DNA of 64,000 nucleotides from Hydra vulgaris (GCF_038396675.1 NC_088928.1:16513501-16577500); one strand, 5' to 3'; shown: positions 14,501 to 24,650, numbered from the stretch's first letter. Numbers and translations: made by a program. Notes: generated by a model from the letters alone, not told the origin.

Positions 14501-17500
14501 TTAATACAAGATTAACTGAAATTTGGCTATTAACCACATTAACAAGTGAAGTATAAATGATGATGGTTCAGAGGGCATATTGTGAAAATTGAACTTGTTT
14601 TACTGTGGAACAGCCTCGCCTGTCCGAATTTTTGCTTTGATGCTATATAGTTAAAAAAGGAAAAAAAGAAACTACCACTGGTAGTAACTTATTTATCTAG
14701 AGAAAGTTAACAAAGAAACTCATGCTGGGAATGTAAAATCAAAAAAAAATATTTTGAAAGGATATGAGAAGAATGACTTCAAGTTACCTTAAAGTGGATG
14801 AATGAAAAAACCATACTATTTAGTAAAAAGTCTAACCAATTTAGTAAAAATTCAGACATTATTACAATGCACATACGAAAACCTTTTGAATTTTATTAAA
14901 ACTAGTTATAAAACACATAATGAACCTTTATGGCTTCATCAATTGTACAAGGATGTGTTCCATTAAGTATAGCATCTCGAGATTGAACATAAAGCAGATT
15001 TATCTCAACTGGATTCTTTATGTTGACACTTTGCTCATACATGTATTTTCGTCTAAATATTAGAAAAAATTTATAAACAGTTGCTTTGCTAAAATCAAAA
15101 CAATTTTTAATAACTATTAAAAAAAACTTATATTACCTTAAAACTACCATTGAATCATCTTGTACACCGGCTTCACGTAATGTTTTATCATGACCTAGCC
15201 AATTTGCTAATAAAAATATCATTTATCTATTATTAATTGCTTTAAAAAATTCAATTAAAAAAGTACAATCAAATAACAGATCAACACCATACTTTTTTGT
15301 TTGCTGCAATTACAGAAGTAATAATAAATTTACTTGCTTAAATAATAACTTATAGATAATAAGATATAGTTGTTATTGTTAGAAATAGTTGCTAGTTACC
15401 ATGTTAATTATCGTTTAATCTAAGTTTGTTGTTAATTACTACTGCATTTAACTACTATTACTGTTTTATTAAGTTAAAACTATTTGCATTTAAGTAATTT
15501 CTTACACATAGTGAATCATAATGGGTTGTATATACTAAAAAAGAAAGAAAACGTAAGGACCTAGATAGTACACAATAATGTACTCTGAATGTAAAAAATA
15601 GGATCAGAATAAAAATAAGCCAGAAAAAGATTTTAATGAGAAAAGTGCAGGATCAATGTTCCATATCATTTTGTAGAGATGTATCACAATATGGTGATTG
15701 TAACAGCAATTGTGATTTTAAGTTCAGCCAACAAAAGCATAAAATTTAACCAAACAACCAACCCTTGAACAAAGTTAATAGTCATGATTTTAAACAACCC
15801 TTGAACATAGGTAATAGTCATGATTTTAAACTATTAGGACTATAACTGAGATAACTTGTGTTATTTTTTTATAAATATAATAAGATGGTAAATGAAGATT
15901 TTACAGTGCTAAAACTAAAAAAAATGACTTAGCAACGCCAAATGATGAAAATAATATAGGAACAAAAAGTCTTACTTTCATCATCAGTGTGCAACTTTTT
16001 TTTCAAAGTTCTCATTTTTTGTTTGTCTCTTTCTTCAACTTTAAGTAAAGTACTAGTTTTTACGGATTTATTATCCTGCAAAAAGTGAAAAAAAAAACAA
16101 CATAAAAAATAAAATCTTTACAAATGCGTAATAATTGTATTTCTAATATTAATTTTATAAAAAGTTAAAAAAATACCTTTCTTCCGATGGTTCCTGTAGA
16201 AAACTCTTCCTTTTTTTCATCTTTACTTTCTTCAATAAACAGTGAATATTCTTCAACATTTGTTATACCTGCGCAATTGTAAAAATATTTGCTGTGAATA
16301 AAAACAAAGTTGATAATTTACCAAAAAAATAGGCAGCTGTCTCATAATTGACTCACCAACTTTTTCACATATTGTTTCTAACACAACACCAACAGTTTGG
16401 CTGTCGTCAATCTAAAATAAATATTAATATTTTGCTTTAGTTTGTTAAACTGTTATAGTTTTATACCAATAAATTTTCAAATCACGCTGTTTGTGCTGCT
16501 GTTTACCTTTTTTTTTTTAAATGTTTTTTGCTTTTTATTTACATTTTTTTTGTTTATTCTTTGGATTTATGTTATCTGAATCAAATAATAATAATTACTA
16601 TAACTATTATTGTTACTACTTTTATTATTATTAATGTTGATATTAATATTGTTAACAATATTATACATATTTTACTATTGTATTTAAGTAAAATAATTAA
16701 GATGGCTGATCAAATTTACAAGCATGCATATTTTTTTGGAAAAGGTTCAACAAGAAAAATTTATTGCAAATATTGTGATAAACAAATTACAGCATGCTTA
16801 ACTTTCAGATGGATGCAGCATATAAGGGGATGTGAAAAAGCTTCTGATAATGTTAAATTGTGCTTCAAAAAAACAAAAAGAGAAGTTCAGAGTGTTTTAG
16901 TTGAAACAAAAGGCAATAAAAATATGGCCTCGCAAATCTCTGAAGATTCAGTTTCTAGGCAATATGGTAAAATAACTATGCTAAATTCATAGTTTGACGC
17001 TATAAACTAAGATGACATTGAAAAGATTGGTAAATTATATACAAAGTGTTTTTCCATAAAGGAGTAACTTTTGCATTAGCTGATTCTTCTACTTGGAAGC
17101 TGTGATATAGCTGATCATTATGAAACTTTATTGTTACATTTATAAAATTCTTGTCATAATATTATTAAAGTTAATTGATGTAATTTATTAGTCAAGTCAT
17201 AAGCTATTTTTGTATATAATTATGCCCTCGATAATTTTTGTTTCTGTATAAAAGTTGTAAATAGAATTTAATAAACAGAGTCAAGTAAAAGTAAAGAAAG
17301 TTGTCGTATTAACAAGCTATTTTGGCAGTATGGCATCTATGGCAAAAAAGATTTTGGTAAATTTGATGGATCTGGAGATATTGTAGTGTGGCTGAAAAAG
17401 ATCAAACTGGTGGGAGAGCTGCAAAATATGGGCGATCTTTCATTGATCATTGTTTCTTGAAGGCAGTGAGTTTGTACTGTATGAGCAACTTGGGGAGAAC

Positions 17501-20500
17501 CAAAAAACCGCCACTGCGGACATTGAAAAAGCTCTACTAGATGCATTTGCAGTCGATGGTTTCCAAGCTTACGAGCAGTTCAGAGATCGGAGATGGAATG
17601 ATGGTGAATCTGTTAATGTGAATTTGGCCAGTTTGCGTCAACTTATGGGTTTGGCTAACATTGAAAGCGAAGAATTATTGCTAAGAGCATTCATAACTGG
17701 ATTGCCGGGTGAAATTTCAAAACAGCTACGAGCACAAGTAAAAATATTTGGGATCAGTTTACAGGATGCATTAAACCATGCACGAGTACTCATGACGGAA
17801 AAAACAAAAGAAGAGTATGTTTCAACAACAATCTCTGGTTTCTATAAAAATGTTTAAAAACCATCCACTACTGATTTTAACTGCTACAATTGTGGCAAGC
17901 CTGAACATGTTGTCCGAGTCTGTTTTTCAAAGAAACAAATTGTTAGTGATGGAATAAAATGCTTTAGATGTGGAAAATCTGGACACATTGCAAGATTTTA
18001 TTTGTTGCATCAGGGAAACTCAAATGGGGAATCGCGAGCGCCAGCTGTTTCCCTAAACAACTAATGGCGCTTCCAATATGCACTGTGCAGATGAACACCT
18101 TTGCAGGAAAAGCACTGGTTGACAGTGGATGTACTCGAACTATTATTTCAAATAACATCGCTTAGAAAGCTGGTGTTCATATCAGAAGAAATGAACTAAT
18201 GGTGTTGGCTGTTAATGGAGAATTTGTGAAAACGGAGGGAGAAGCTACAGTTAATTGATCATTGAAGGAAAAAAACTCAAAACATCAGTAATGATTCTGA
18301 AAAGTTTTGTCAACAGTATTGATGCTATTATTGGTATGGATGTCATTAATCGCTATAGAGGAGTGCATTTGTACAATGGAAAAATTGAATTTAGTTTTGT
18401 TTCATTCATGCAGAGAAACAAGCTGTTGGTATAAAGGACAAGGATTTTGATGCTTATTTTGATGGTACAAAGTGGACTGCTAAATATAAATGGAAACAAG
18501 GTCAATCACAACTGAGAAATTCTGTCGCGCAGTACAAGGTAAAACCCCAGTTGTTACATCAATTTAATGACAAGATAAACTTATGGGTAAAAAATAGCTG
18601 GTTGAAACCATGCAGCATAGAAGAAAAAAGTACAAAAGGGATTGTCCCGTTAATGGCTGTTGAGCAGGAAAATAAAAGAAAGATACGACCTGTTCTGGAC
18701 TTTTGCAAACTGAATCAGTATGTTAATTCACATAATGCCTCAAGTGACGCATGTGATGAAAAAGTTAGAAAACGGAGAACTGTTGGTGACAAGTTTGCAA
18801 CGTTTGATCTTAGATGCGCCTATATGCAAATACACATCGATCCGAGTTTGTGGGAGCATCAGAAGGTAGTCTACAAAGAAGAAAAATACTATCTTACAAG
18901 TCTTGGTTTTGGGTTAAATTCTGCCCCAAAAATAATGTCTTCAGTCTTAGACAATGTGTTGAATCTCAATGCAGGTATTAGTGAAGCAACTGACCACTAC
19001 ATTGACAACATTATTGTTAATTTGGAAAAGACATCAGTTGAAAAGGTCGTAAATCATTTAGCGTGTTATGGATTGGTAAAAAAAGAGCCGGTGCAATGTG
19101 ATACTGCACAAGTGTTGGGTTTGCAACTGTTTAGAAATTAAAAAAAAGGAGCTTTGTTGGAAACGTGGAAACATCATTCCAAAGTCACAAGATATCAAAA
19201 CTGAAAAAGTAACACGACGGAAACTTTTTTCAATATGTGGACACTTATTAGGTCACTATCCTGTTGAAGAATGGCTTAGAATTGCCTGCAGTTTTATAAA
19301 ACGTCATAGTCAAGGAGATGCTTGGGATGATCTAATCGGAGATCAAGCTCAGTCATGGTTGATCAAAATATTGCGCTGATTAGAAGTTTGTGATTCTGTG
19401 AGAGAGAAATGGAATGCTAAAGGGATTAAAAACGGAGCAACATGGTGGTGTGATGCAAGCAGCATGGCAATGGGGGTTGCTATGGAATACGATGACGTAA
19501 TAACTGAGGATGCAGCCTGGCTTCGAAGTTTAAATGATGTCATGCATATTAATATTGCTGAATTAGATGCTGTGGTGTGTGGATAAACCTAGCTATTAAG
19601 TTGGATATAAAGATTTTGTCAGTATTCACTGATTCAGTTACAGTTCATGGATGGTTAAAAAGTATGCTGACTGAAAGTCACAGAATTCGATCAAATGCAT
19701 TATCAGAAAGGCTTATTAAAAGAAGACTTTCTCTATTGCAAGACTTAATAAAAGAATATAACATAAACATCATGTTGAAATGGGTTCTGTCCTCCAAAAA
19801 CAAAGCTGACTTGTTGACAAGAATTCCAAAGACTTGGATAAATGAGCTTTCACGAAGAAATACTAAAGAACTATGTGGAGTAAATATTGCTGAAGAAATT
19901 CGTAATTGTCACTCAAAGCATCATTTTGGTGTTAATTGGACAATGTTTACAGTGCAACAAAGACTTCTGCACGTATTAACAAAAGACGTTGAAGAATGTG
20001 TTCGCAAATGTTGTCAATGTAATTCAATTGATCCAGCGCCAATAAAATAGGAAAATGGAGTGCTAGATGTACCAGACACAAGGTATCGAAATGCTTGTGA
20101 TGTGACTCACTATAAAGGGTCGCCATATTTAACAATGATTGACTGTGGACCAAGTCGGTTTGCAATTTGGAGAAAGTTGCCTCGCGAAGATACCAAAAAT
20201 GTAGTAAGTCAATTGGAATCCGTATTTAGGGAGCATGGCCCACCACAAAAACTGTTGATGGATAATGGAGCGATGCTTAAATCCAGTGAACTTTCAAACA
20301 TGAGAAAAATGGTGTGTAAAAAAGAAGTATAGATATGCCTATTAGGTCTGATATGTTTATCTATTTCACATATAATCAAAAGAATTTTCTGCTGATTTAA
20401 AAACTCATTTTAGACTCATTATTCATGTATTGGATGGATGGTTAGATTGCTAATAATGTTTAAGAACAAAAAACCAAATAAATGTCAAGTTACAAAAATA

Positions 20501-22193
20501 AGCTTCAACAACATGCAAGACTCAATCAAATATATCACAACAGAACTGCTATAACATTGTTGCTATAACAACTGAATGACTTTTATCATAGCAGAAAATG
20601 TTTGTAACTTTTATAGTTGCTACTTTTTGAAAGTTTATTAAAAAACAAGTTATTTCAATATTTATTTATTATTGGTTATAAATGAGTTTTCAATAGACCC
20701 CATTTTAACTTTCCTTTAAAAGTTTAAGCTCTAGCCTAATACAAATATAAAAATATAAAAACTGAAATATATACAAATTAATTTGTTCAACTAGATAAAA
20801 GAATATTAACTGATTCAAAACCTATTGGATTTAAAAAAGTGTTAGCTACGAAAGTGATATTTGAACCAAGGAGTTTGTTTTTATTGGTATATTTAATTTT
20901 TGTTAAACCATTCAAAATTTAGAGGAAAAAATTACTAGCGTTATTAAATTTAAAGTTTAAACAAAATTTTACCATGACTGTTTTGACAGATCCATCCAAC
21001 ATTTTGACTTTTAAATATCTGTGCTTATCTCGATAAATGAGTTCAGTCTAAAGAAATGATTAGATTAAAAACTTTATCAAAAAAACGTGTATCTCAGAAA
21101 GTCAGTAAACTTTTTTCAACTAAAATTTTATTTTCAAAATATTTGAAATATATTTATATATACCCCATTAACTATTCCATAAAATTCAAGAGTCCTATCA
21201 TTTTCAAGCCATTGACTTTTTAAAATATCGTTTTGGTCAATATAAAAGATTCCATAGTTCTGATCTGTTTTAAAAAAAATCATTTAATAGAAAAACACAG
21301 AAAAACAAGTATGGACAATTACTTGACTGTTTAAAAACTTTTTTAAAACAAAAAATTCATAAACATTTATAAATAAAAAAAAGAAAAAAAAAGGGCTTAA
21401 ATCATTAATAAAATAAAAAGTAAAAACTGTTAAATTCAAGAGGGTTTTACTTGGTTTTGGAGCAGCTTCAGGTATTTTTTGCCGTGTTAAATTGATGACT
21501 TCTTGAATAGTCGAAGATGGTTCAAACTAAAAACATTTATAAAATTTTATTTGAGAAAAAAAAAAAAATTTAATTTTGAAAAACAAAAATTATGTTCCAA
21601 AAATTCAGTAGAAAGTTTTTTTAATCTTATTTTCAAAATTTACTACATAATAAACGATTCTAAAAAATAATATTTTAGCACTAGTTACATTTAAAGTATA
21701 GAAAATGATACGAGAGTTTTTCATGTTAAATGATATCTTGAACAGATATAATTATAACAGATAATAATCAAAAAATCATCAGCAGCAGCATCATTATACT
21801 CCATGTCATCATCATCGTTAACATTATTTTAGCATCAGTGTTTTTGTAATTATTTTTGCGCCAACTAAACTCAGAAAGGTTTTTTCCATTGACATTGAAA
21901 AAAATCTTAATTCACCTTTGATTTTGATTTAAAAGTCAATTTTCAAAAAAAGTTTGTCACATTGTCATTGTACAATGATTAAAAATATCACTTATAACTT
22001 TCTTGACAAAAAAAAAAGCCATAACTAATAATTGTTATTTGCAAAAACAGACAAATATTTTAGAGAAAAAAATGATAATTTATTGTAAATAAATATGATA
22101 ATTTATTGCAACAAAAAATTATTAAATTACCTGGAATGTTTTGACAATTTCTAATGCCTCAAGGTTTACTTTGATAACAATAAGATTAGACAT
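1..22193 (-). CDS. TLN: talin, N-terminal half (28 coding exons, continues past left edge)
   Basis: Talin is the large cytoplasmic adaptor that binds integrin beta tails through its FERM head and actin and vinculin through its helical rod. I recognised it by translating minus-strand segments bounded by AG acceptors and GT donors and matching them to remembered vertebrate talin. All 28 exons join in phase, for 3,898 bp or about 1,299 codons (vertebrate talin is about 2,540), so the window holds F0-F3 and the rod to about R6. Diagnostic stretches are RRWAASPNSFTLDFGDY (integrin-binding F3), YIDIILKK (end of F3) and SSPVCQEQMIEAAKLVA (rod). The start is the ATG whose first T is at 22192; it aligns with the vertebrate N-terminus. 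No stop or frameshift interrupts the exons, so the gene looks functional. Exon coordinates are in the next five entries. Confidence 0.95.
3179..3267. repeat. 29-bp tandem repeat, three copies
   Basis: The unit begins AACAACCATATCAATGATGC and starts at 3181, 3210 and 3239; the third copy has one substitution. It lies in a talin intron (1637-3425) that otherwise shows only AT-rich sequence, including a short TTAGTCTTATATAA array near 2445-2500. Confidence 0.85.
3426..7619 (-). CDS. TLN: talin exons 17-22 (rod R1 to R4)
   Basis: The exons are 7459-7619, 7016-7169, 4469-4837, 4111-4335, 3782-3913 and 3426-3668. The first two make the R1 bundle; the segment around SNLEDLVHGIKLLAALMDDD corresponds to the first vinculin-binding site of vertebrate talin. 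Exon 19 (4469-4837) is a strongly conserved R2 piece with TSQLVACAKVLAPHISSPVC. Exons 20-21 give R3 (NSMGNAGEMVKQAKILAQ) and exon 22 gives R4 (KKKLIARLENAAKHAVASAT). Bundle borders are approximate, by alignment to human talin numbering from memory. The long intron 4838-7015 holds an (AT)n tract, a SINE and two copies of a dispersed repeat. Confidence 0.9.
5007..5375 (+). repeat. dispersed repeat family, copy A (talin intron)
   Basis: About 370 bp that matches, with many substitutions, the reverse complement of 6408-6770. Shared blocks are AGTGC..AGACAAGT.GTGTT near the left end, GGGCT.AATTC.TTTGATTAAA, and CACAATCAGCA.GACAAT near the right end. It has no coding capacity and no clear terminal repeats. 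Probably a non-autonomous transposon. Confidence 0.6.
5505..5588. repeat. (AT)n microsatellite
   Basis: An almost pure AT dinucleotide tract of about 80 bp in a talin intron, just left of a SINE. Confidence 0.95.
5661..5834 (-). mobile_element. tRNA-derived SINE, copy 1
   Basis: Read on the minus strand it starts GTAGCCAGAGCACAGTGGTT, has a B-box-like GGTTCAATGCC, and ends GGGGCACCTAAAA. The same layout (A box like TGGCGCAGTGG, B box like GGTTCAAACCC, tail GGGGCACCT) recurs in four other copies in the window. A pol III-transcribed SINE carried by a partner LINE is the natural reading; it is in a talin intron, sense to talin. Confidence 0.75.
6408..6770 (-). repeat. dispersed repeat family, copy B (talin intron)
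   Basis: Inverted partner of the copy at 5007-5375, about 1 kb away in the same talin intron. The end block reads CAACTTGTCTTGGCACTTAG followed by GGATCCCTTTAA on the plus strand. Confidence 0.6.
7622..7755. repeat. purine-rich tandem repeat in talin intron 16
   Basis: Blocks of AAGAACAAAATAAGAAAAG and AGAACAAAATCAGAAGGA repeat with a period of about 50 bp. This is simple-sequence expansion next to the exon 17 acceptor. Confidence 0.7.
7977..8378 (-). CDS. TLN: talin exon 16 (head-rod linker)
   Basis: This 402-bp exon (134 codons) follows directly after the F3 domain. It reads RRAHDMFEGDGDESSVMLED and so on, matching the vertebrate segment GDEESTMLEDSV that begins the flexible linker. It is rich in Gln, Ser, His and Pro, as expected for the linker, and ends near DLIPDLGNDP, where the R1 helical bundle begins. 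It is the largest exon in the window. Confidence 0.93.
8549..11218 (-). CDS. TLN: talin exons 10-15 (F2 and F3, integrin-binding head)
   Basis: The exons are 11148-11218, 11013-11076, 10801-10905, 10519-10608, 10375-10440 and 8549-8650. They encode DLKDFLPKEYLKKK (F2), SYGVTFFLVK, MKGKNKLVPRLLG (start of the F3 phosphotyrosine-binding fold, with the conserved lysines), RRWAASPNSFTL and GYYSVQTSEGEQISQLIAGY. The Arg-Arg-Trp triplet corresponds to the vertebrate residues that contact the NPxY motif of integrin beta tails; that role is family knowledge. Intron 9, upstream, is 3.7 kb (11219-14925) and contains a 67-bp minisatellite and a perfect 23-bp hairpin. Confidence 0.92.
9040..9200 (+). repeat. 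dispersed repeat family, copy C (partial)
   Basis: The core AAAGGGATTACCAAGTGCCA then AGACAAGTTATGCTTA matches the other copies. Similarity fades after the first 150 bp, so the right limit is approximate. Confidence 0.5.
9409..9459. repeat. perfect inverted repeat, 22-bp arms, 7-nt loop
   Basis: The left arm ACAATTTTTATTTTGTTAAA.. and the right arm are exact reverse complements around the loop TCTCCAG. It lies in a talin intron (8651-10374). Confidence 0.9.
10005..10146 (-). repeat. dispersed repeat family, copy D (partial)
   Basis: The core on the plus strand, ACAACTTGTCTCGGCACTTG then GGGATCCCTTTAA, matches the other copies. The adjoining 100 bp resembles copy C (AATAAGTTT, then ATTTAT and GTTATTA blocks). 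Confidence 0.5.
11836..11885. repeat. perfect inverted repeat, 23-bp arms, 4-nt loop
   Basis: The arms 11836-11858 and 11863-11885 are exact reverse complements around AGAC. The core TGACAGTGACCCCACA is unusually GC-rich for this intron. It would form a stable 50-nt stem-loop in DNA or RNA. Confidence 0.95.
12134..12332. repeat. 67-bp minisatellite, three copies
   Basis: The unit begins TCAAAAGTGATTTTTGTAAG and starts at 12134, 12201 and 12268. The copies are almost identical. Talin intron 9; a spurious minus-strand ORF of 160 codons reads through it. Confidence 0.9.
14926..22193 (-). CDS. TLN: talin exons 1-9 (F0, F1, start of F2)
   Basis: The exons in transcript order are 22131-22193, 21451-21526, 21164-21264, 20973-21047, 16357-16411, 16177-16268, 15976-16075, 15137-15206 and 14926-15052. 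F0 reads MSNLIVIKVNLEALEIVKTF then FEPSSTIQEVINLTRQKIPE, matching the vertebrate VKTMQFEPS and RERIPEAP region. F1 is marked by VKMLDGSVKTV and GITNVEEYSLF, and F2 begins near NPVEINLLYVQSRDAILNG. Intron 4 (16412-20972, 4.56 kb) carries a BED/hAT relic and an LTR retrotransposon, both on the opposite strand. Exon ends are inferred from consensus splice sites and phase, not from transcripts. Confidence 0.92.
16702..17100 (+). pseudogene. BED zinc finger / hAT transposase relic in talin intron 4
   Basis: From ATG 16702 the frame reads MADQIYKHAYFFGKGSTRKI, then a BED-type finger: Cys-x2-Cys in IYCKYCDKQ, then His and Cys in MQHIRGCEK. The frame stops at 16990-16992; further short pieces (DDIEKIGKLYTKCFSIKE) continue to about 17090 past more stops. 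BED fingers at this position are typical of hAT transposases. It lies antisense to talin and is broken, with the catalytic part missing. An origin from a host BED gene is less likely. Confidence 0.6.
17340..18005 (+). pseudogene. gag region with zinc knuckles
   Basis: The capsid-like part begins near 17345 (FDGSGDIVVWLKKIKL), shifts frame near 17450, and is then open from 17450 to 17857 (GENQKTATADIEKALLDAFA, LRAFITGLPGEISKQLRAQV), ending at a TAA. Read past that stop come two CCHC knuckles: CYNCGKPEHVVRVC is complete; CFRCGKSGHIARFY has Tyr (TAT) where the last Cys is expected. Confidence 0.8.
18080..18400 (+). pseudogene. retroviral-type aspartic protease relic
   Basis: The motif ALVDSGCTRTIIS (DSG active site) sits near 18115-18150. 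A stop follows the next few codons, and the C-terminal piece AIIGMDVINRYRGVHL follows near 18325-18375. Confidence 0.75.
18551..19141 (+). pseudogene. reverse transcriptase domain with altered catalytic box
   Basis: The 196-codon open segment contains KIRPVLDFCKLNQYVNSH (fingers), DKFATFDLRCAYMQIHI (first catalytic Asp) and GFGLNSAPKIMSSVLDNVL. At about 18998-19009 the YxDD box reads YIDN, so the second Asp has become Asn (GAC AAC). This change alone should abolish polymerisation. Neighbouring frames carry the connection to RNase H. Confidence 0.85.
19142..19830 (+). pseudogene. RNase H region of the LTR element
   Basis: The connection region (CWKRGNIIPKSQDIKTEK, LLGHYPVEEWLRIACSFIK) is in one frame to 19379. 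RNase H follows, with WWCDASSMAMGVAMEYD (first Asp), IAELDAV (Glu), VFTDSVTVHGWLKSML (Asp) and SSKNKADLLTR (last Asp). A TAA at 19583-19585 and a TGA at 19377-19379 interrupt it. Confidence 0.8.
19831..20334 (+). pseudogene. integrase, truncated
   Basis: The HHCC zinc-binding part is visible (KHHFGVNWTMFTVQQRL and CVRKCCQCNS), then a TAG at 20048-20050. The core resumes with VTHYKGSPYLTMIDCGPSRF (catalytic Asp) and HGPPQKLLMDNGAMLKSSEL (second Asp). The sequence ends before the third catalytic residue. Confidence 0.8.
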
Positions 22194-22224
22194 TTTGTTT
22201 TTAGTTGTTCAATCAATTTACATT
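22194..22224 (-). other. talin 5' UTR exon piece with an acceptor-like site
   Basis: On the minus strand the talin ATG is preceded by about 31 nt of leader and then by TTTTGTTTTATTAG, a good splice-acceptor sequence whose AG is at 22225-22226. The transcript could start in a non-coding upstream exon, or receive a spliced leader in trans, which is known in Hydra. The sequence alone cannot separate these. Confidence 0.45.
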
Positions 22225-22804
22225 CTAATAAAACAAAATTATCATAGCAATGTTTAATTAAATAAAAACTTATTATGGATGTAACTATTTTTTGAATTAA
22301 TTTTTATAAACAATATTTCAAGGGAGTATAGATACCCTCATTATCAAGTGTAATATATATACATAATAGAAGTTTTTATTTAACTATATATGAAGGGCTT
22401 ATTGTAAAACAATGACAAGCCACACTTTTTTCAAAAATGAGTTATTATCATTTTTATAATCATAAATAATATACGCAATTTTTATTTTTATTTTTTTGTC
22501 CAATATATAATATCCATTAGTATTTTTATGATGTATAAATTTGAGAGAATAATAGGTAAGCACTGATTTTATAGATTTAAATAAAACTTAAACGTCATTT
22601 TTCTCAAATATTTGTTTTTGTGGCTTTTCATTGTTTCACAACAAGCCCTTCATATATTAAACTCTTAAAAGATGTCTTTTAAAAATTCTTAACAATGTTT
22701 AAATATTTAACAAAGAAATTCTTGATATTACTCAGTAGCTATATACAATACATATAAACTAATTTGTTAAAAAACTCAAAACCAAAACTAATGTATTGCA
22801 ATCA

Positions 22805-22916
<112 letters not shown>

Positions 22917-22939
22917 AAAGTATATTTAAATACACAAGG

Positions 22940-23280
22940 ACATTGATATATATATATAGGCTTTGACTGGAGCAAATGAGTGTGAGAGCAGAGAAATGCT
23001 CCCCTAAAATGAACATGGAATGGCCATGCAAGCTCCTTTAAACATTTTTTTACAAGAGCTTTCAGTTTTTTTGTGTGAGTTTGACTGACAAATAGGTAGA
23101 ACATGGGAGGAGTGCTGCTATGTCAACTGATAAATAGTTAAAACATGCAAGGAGTGCTGCTACATCGACTGAAGGTCTTGGTTCGGGCGGGCAGGCAGTT
23201 TAATACTTAATTTTAAATATTTTCTGGCCTTCTAAATTAACTTTTTTTTTAAACATAAAGGTTACATTTTATAGTATATA
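22940..23280. other. unclassified repeat-like spacer between two (AT)n tracts
   Basis: About 340 bp of more balanced composition. It contains a partial duplication, AGGAGTGCTGCTA..TC.ACTGA at about 23108 and 23151, then GGTCTTGGTTCGGGCGGGCA. No coding potential. Such sequence stuck to an (AT)n tract suggests the end of a transposable element, but I could not assign it. Confidence 0.4.
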
Positions 23281-23285
23281 AGTTT

Positions 23286-23287
<2 letters not shown>

Positions 23288-23368
<81 letters not shown>
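23288..23368. repeat. (AT)n microsatellite
   Basis: A pure AT tract of about 80 bp. Confidence 0.97.
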
Positions 23369-23369
<1 letters not shown>

Positions 23370-23388
23370 TTTTGCATGCATGTATGTA

Positions 23389-23511
23389 TGTATACATACA
23401 TACATACATCCATCCATACATACATACATACATACATACATACATACATACATACATACATACATACATACATACATACATACATACATACATACATTCA
23501 TACATACATAT
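23389..23511. repeat. (TACA)n microsatellite
   Basis: About 120 bp of TACA units with two small interruptions (CATCCATC near 23409 and CATTCA near 23497). Confidence 0.97.
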
Positions 23512-24095
23512 AGACAGCTTAGGCCAAAAGTTTGGATCACCCTTGCATTTTGGGCGTTTTAGCCATTTTCGGCGGTTATAGACTATGCCGCAATGACTAA
23601 CTTGCACTAATTAGTGTCAGTTGTTAAAATATAGAAGACAAGCTACAGAATGAGCGTTGTTTCCTATCTTACGCTTAAATACAAAGATATTTATAGCTTA
23701 TACAATCAATGTACCATTGATTTCAGTATCAGCTGTTGTTCATTATGAGAGACACACACCCAATCATGTGTAAAGCTCTAAATTTCTTATGCAGTGTTTG
23801 ACTTGTTTACATTCTTAGATTGATTCACGTGCATGTGTAGAGATCTGCTAACACGCATTACAGGTTAGAAATTTCTATTTTTGGACTCTAAATACGACTT
23901 TATTGACATAATCCATATTTTGGAATCATTTCAAACAGGTAGAAATTATAAATTATATTTTAGAAGGAGTAAAGGTTGATTTTTATGTTCAATTTACCTT
24001 GTTTTACTTAGTAGTTAATTAAATATTAGTAAATATTAGCAATTCACGATTTTGTTCTGGGTGTGTTTGCAGATATTCCGACCTATAATCTTCTA

Positions 24096-24650
24096 ATGGC
24101 ACGTGGAAAGGAGTTATCAGTCGCGAAATGTGCGCAGACTATGGTGCTCCACCAGCAAATTTCAGCCATTCTGGGGGTGTCCCGATCGGCAGTCATCAAA
24201 GGGATTGCTAGAGCAACAGAGTTGGGTACACTGGATTTACGCAAAAGATCTGGAAGACCATGTGTAACTTCATTATCAGCTGATCGTCTCATCCGAAGGA
24301 CCTGTATTGCTCATCCCACGTGGTCCTCCTCAGCTATATCATCATCCATGTCGGACCCACCAAGTTCCCGAACAATCAGGAGGCGATTGGTAAACGATTT
24401 CAATCTCCGGTGCTATCGTGCTGCAAAAAAAGCCAAGTTGACCGCTAAAAACATCAAAGACCGATTGGCCTTCTGAAGGAAGTACCGGCACTGGGTGGCA
24501 GAAAACTGGAGGAACGTGATGTTTTCGGATGAAGCTACCTTCACTCAGTTTCAATCAAAGTCATGTCGTGTTAGGAGACTACCAAATCAACGTTTCAATG
24601 CCAGATATGTAACACCAACGGTAAAGAAGTCACCTACGGTCATGGTTTTC
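24096..24650 (+). pseudogene. Tc1-like transposase, broken
   Basis: From ATG 24096 the frame gives a paired-type helix-turn-helix N-terminus (HQQISAILGVSRSAVIKGIA, then the GRP linker in KRSGRPCVTSLSADRLI) and a second DNA-binding part ending SSRTIRRRLVNDFNLRCYRA. A TGA at 24474-24476 interrupts it where CGA would be the simplest ancestral codon. The frame resumes with WRNVMFSDEATFTQFQ, the first catalytic Asp of the DDE domain, to about KSPTVMV (24645). The remaining two-thirds of the catalytic domain is absent. The left end near 23515-23545 (AGCTTAGGCCAAAAGTTTGG) looks like a Tc1-type terminal repeat; I found no matching right repeat. Confidence 0.8.

Larger units (their letters stand above)
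17340..20334 (+). mobile_element. LTR retrotransposon remnant (Ty3/gypsy-like) inside talin intron 4
   Basis: About 3 kb with the order Gag, two zinc knuckles, aspartic protease, reverse transcriptase, RNase H, integrase, which is the Ty3/gypsy order. It is antisense to talin. Many frame breaks separate the domains, and the copy stops inside the integrase core, so the integrase C-terminus and 3' LTR are missing. No intact LTR pair was found; 17217-17320 (TATAAAAG, then AATAAA, ending near ACAAGC) could be the end of a 5' LTR. The copy is dead. Assignment to a clade within Metaviridae is not possible from memory. Confidence 0.85.
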
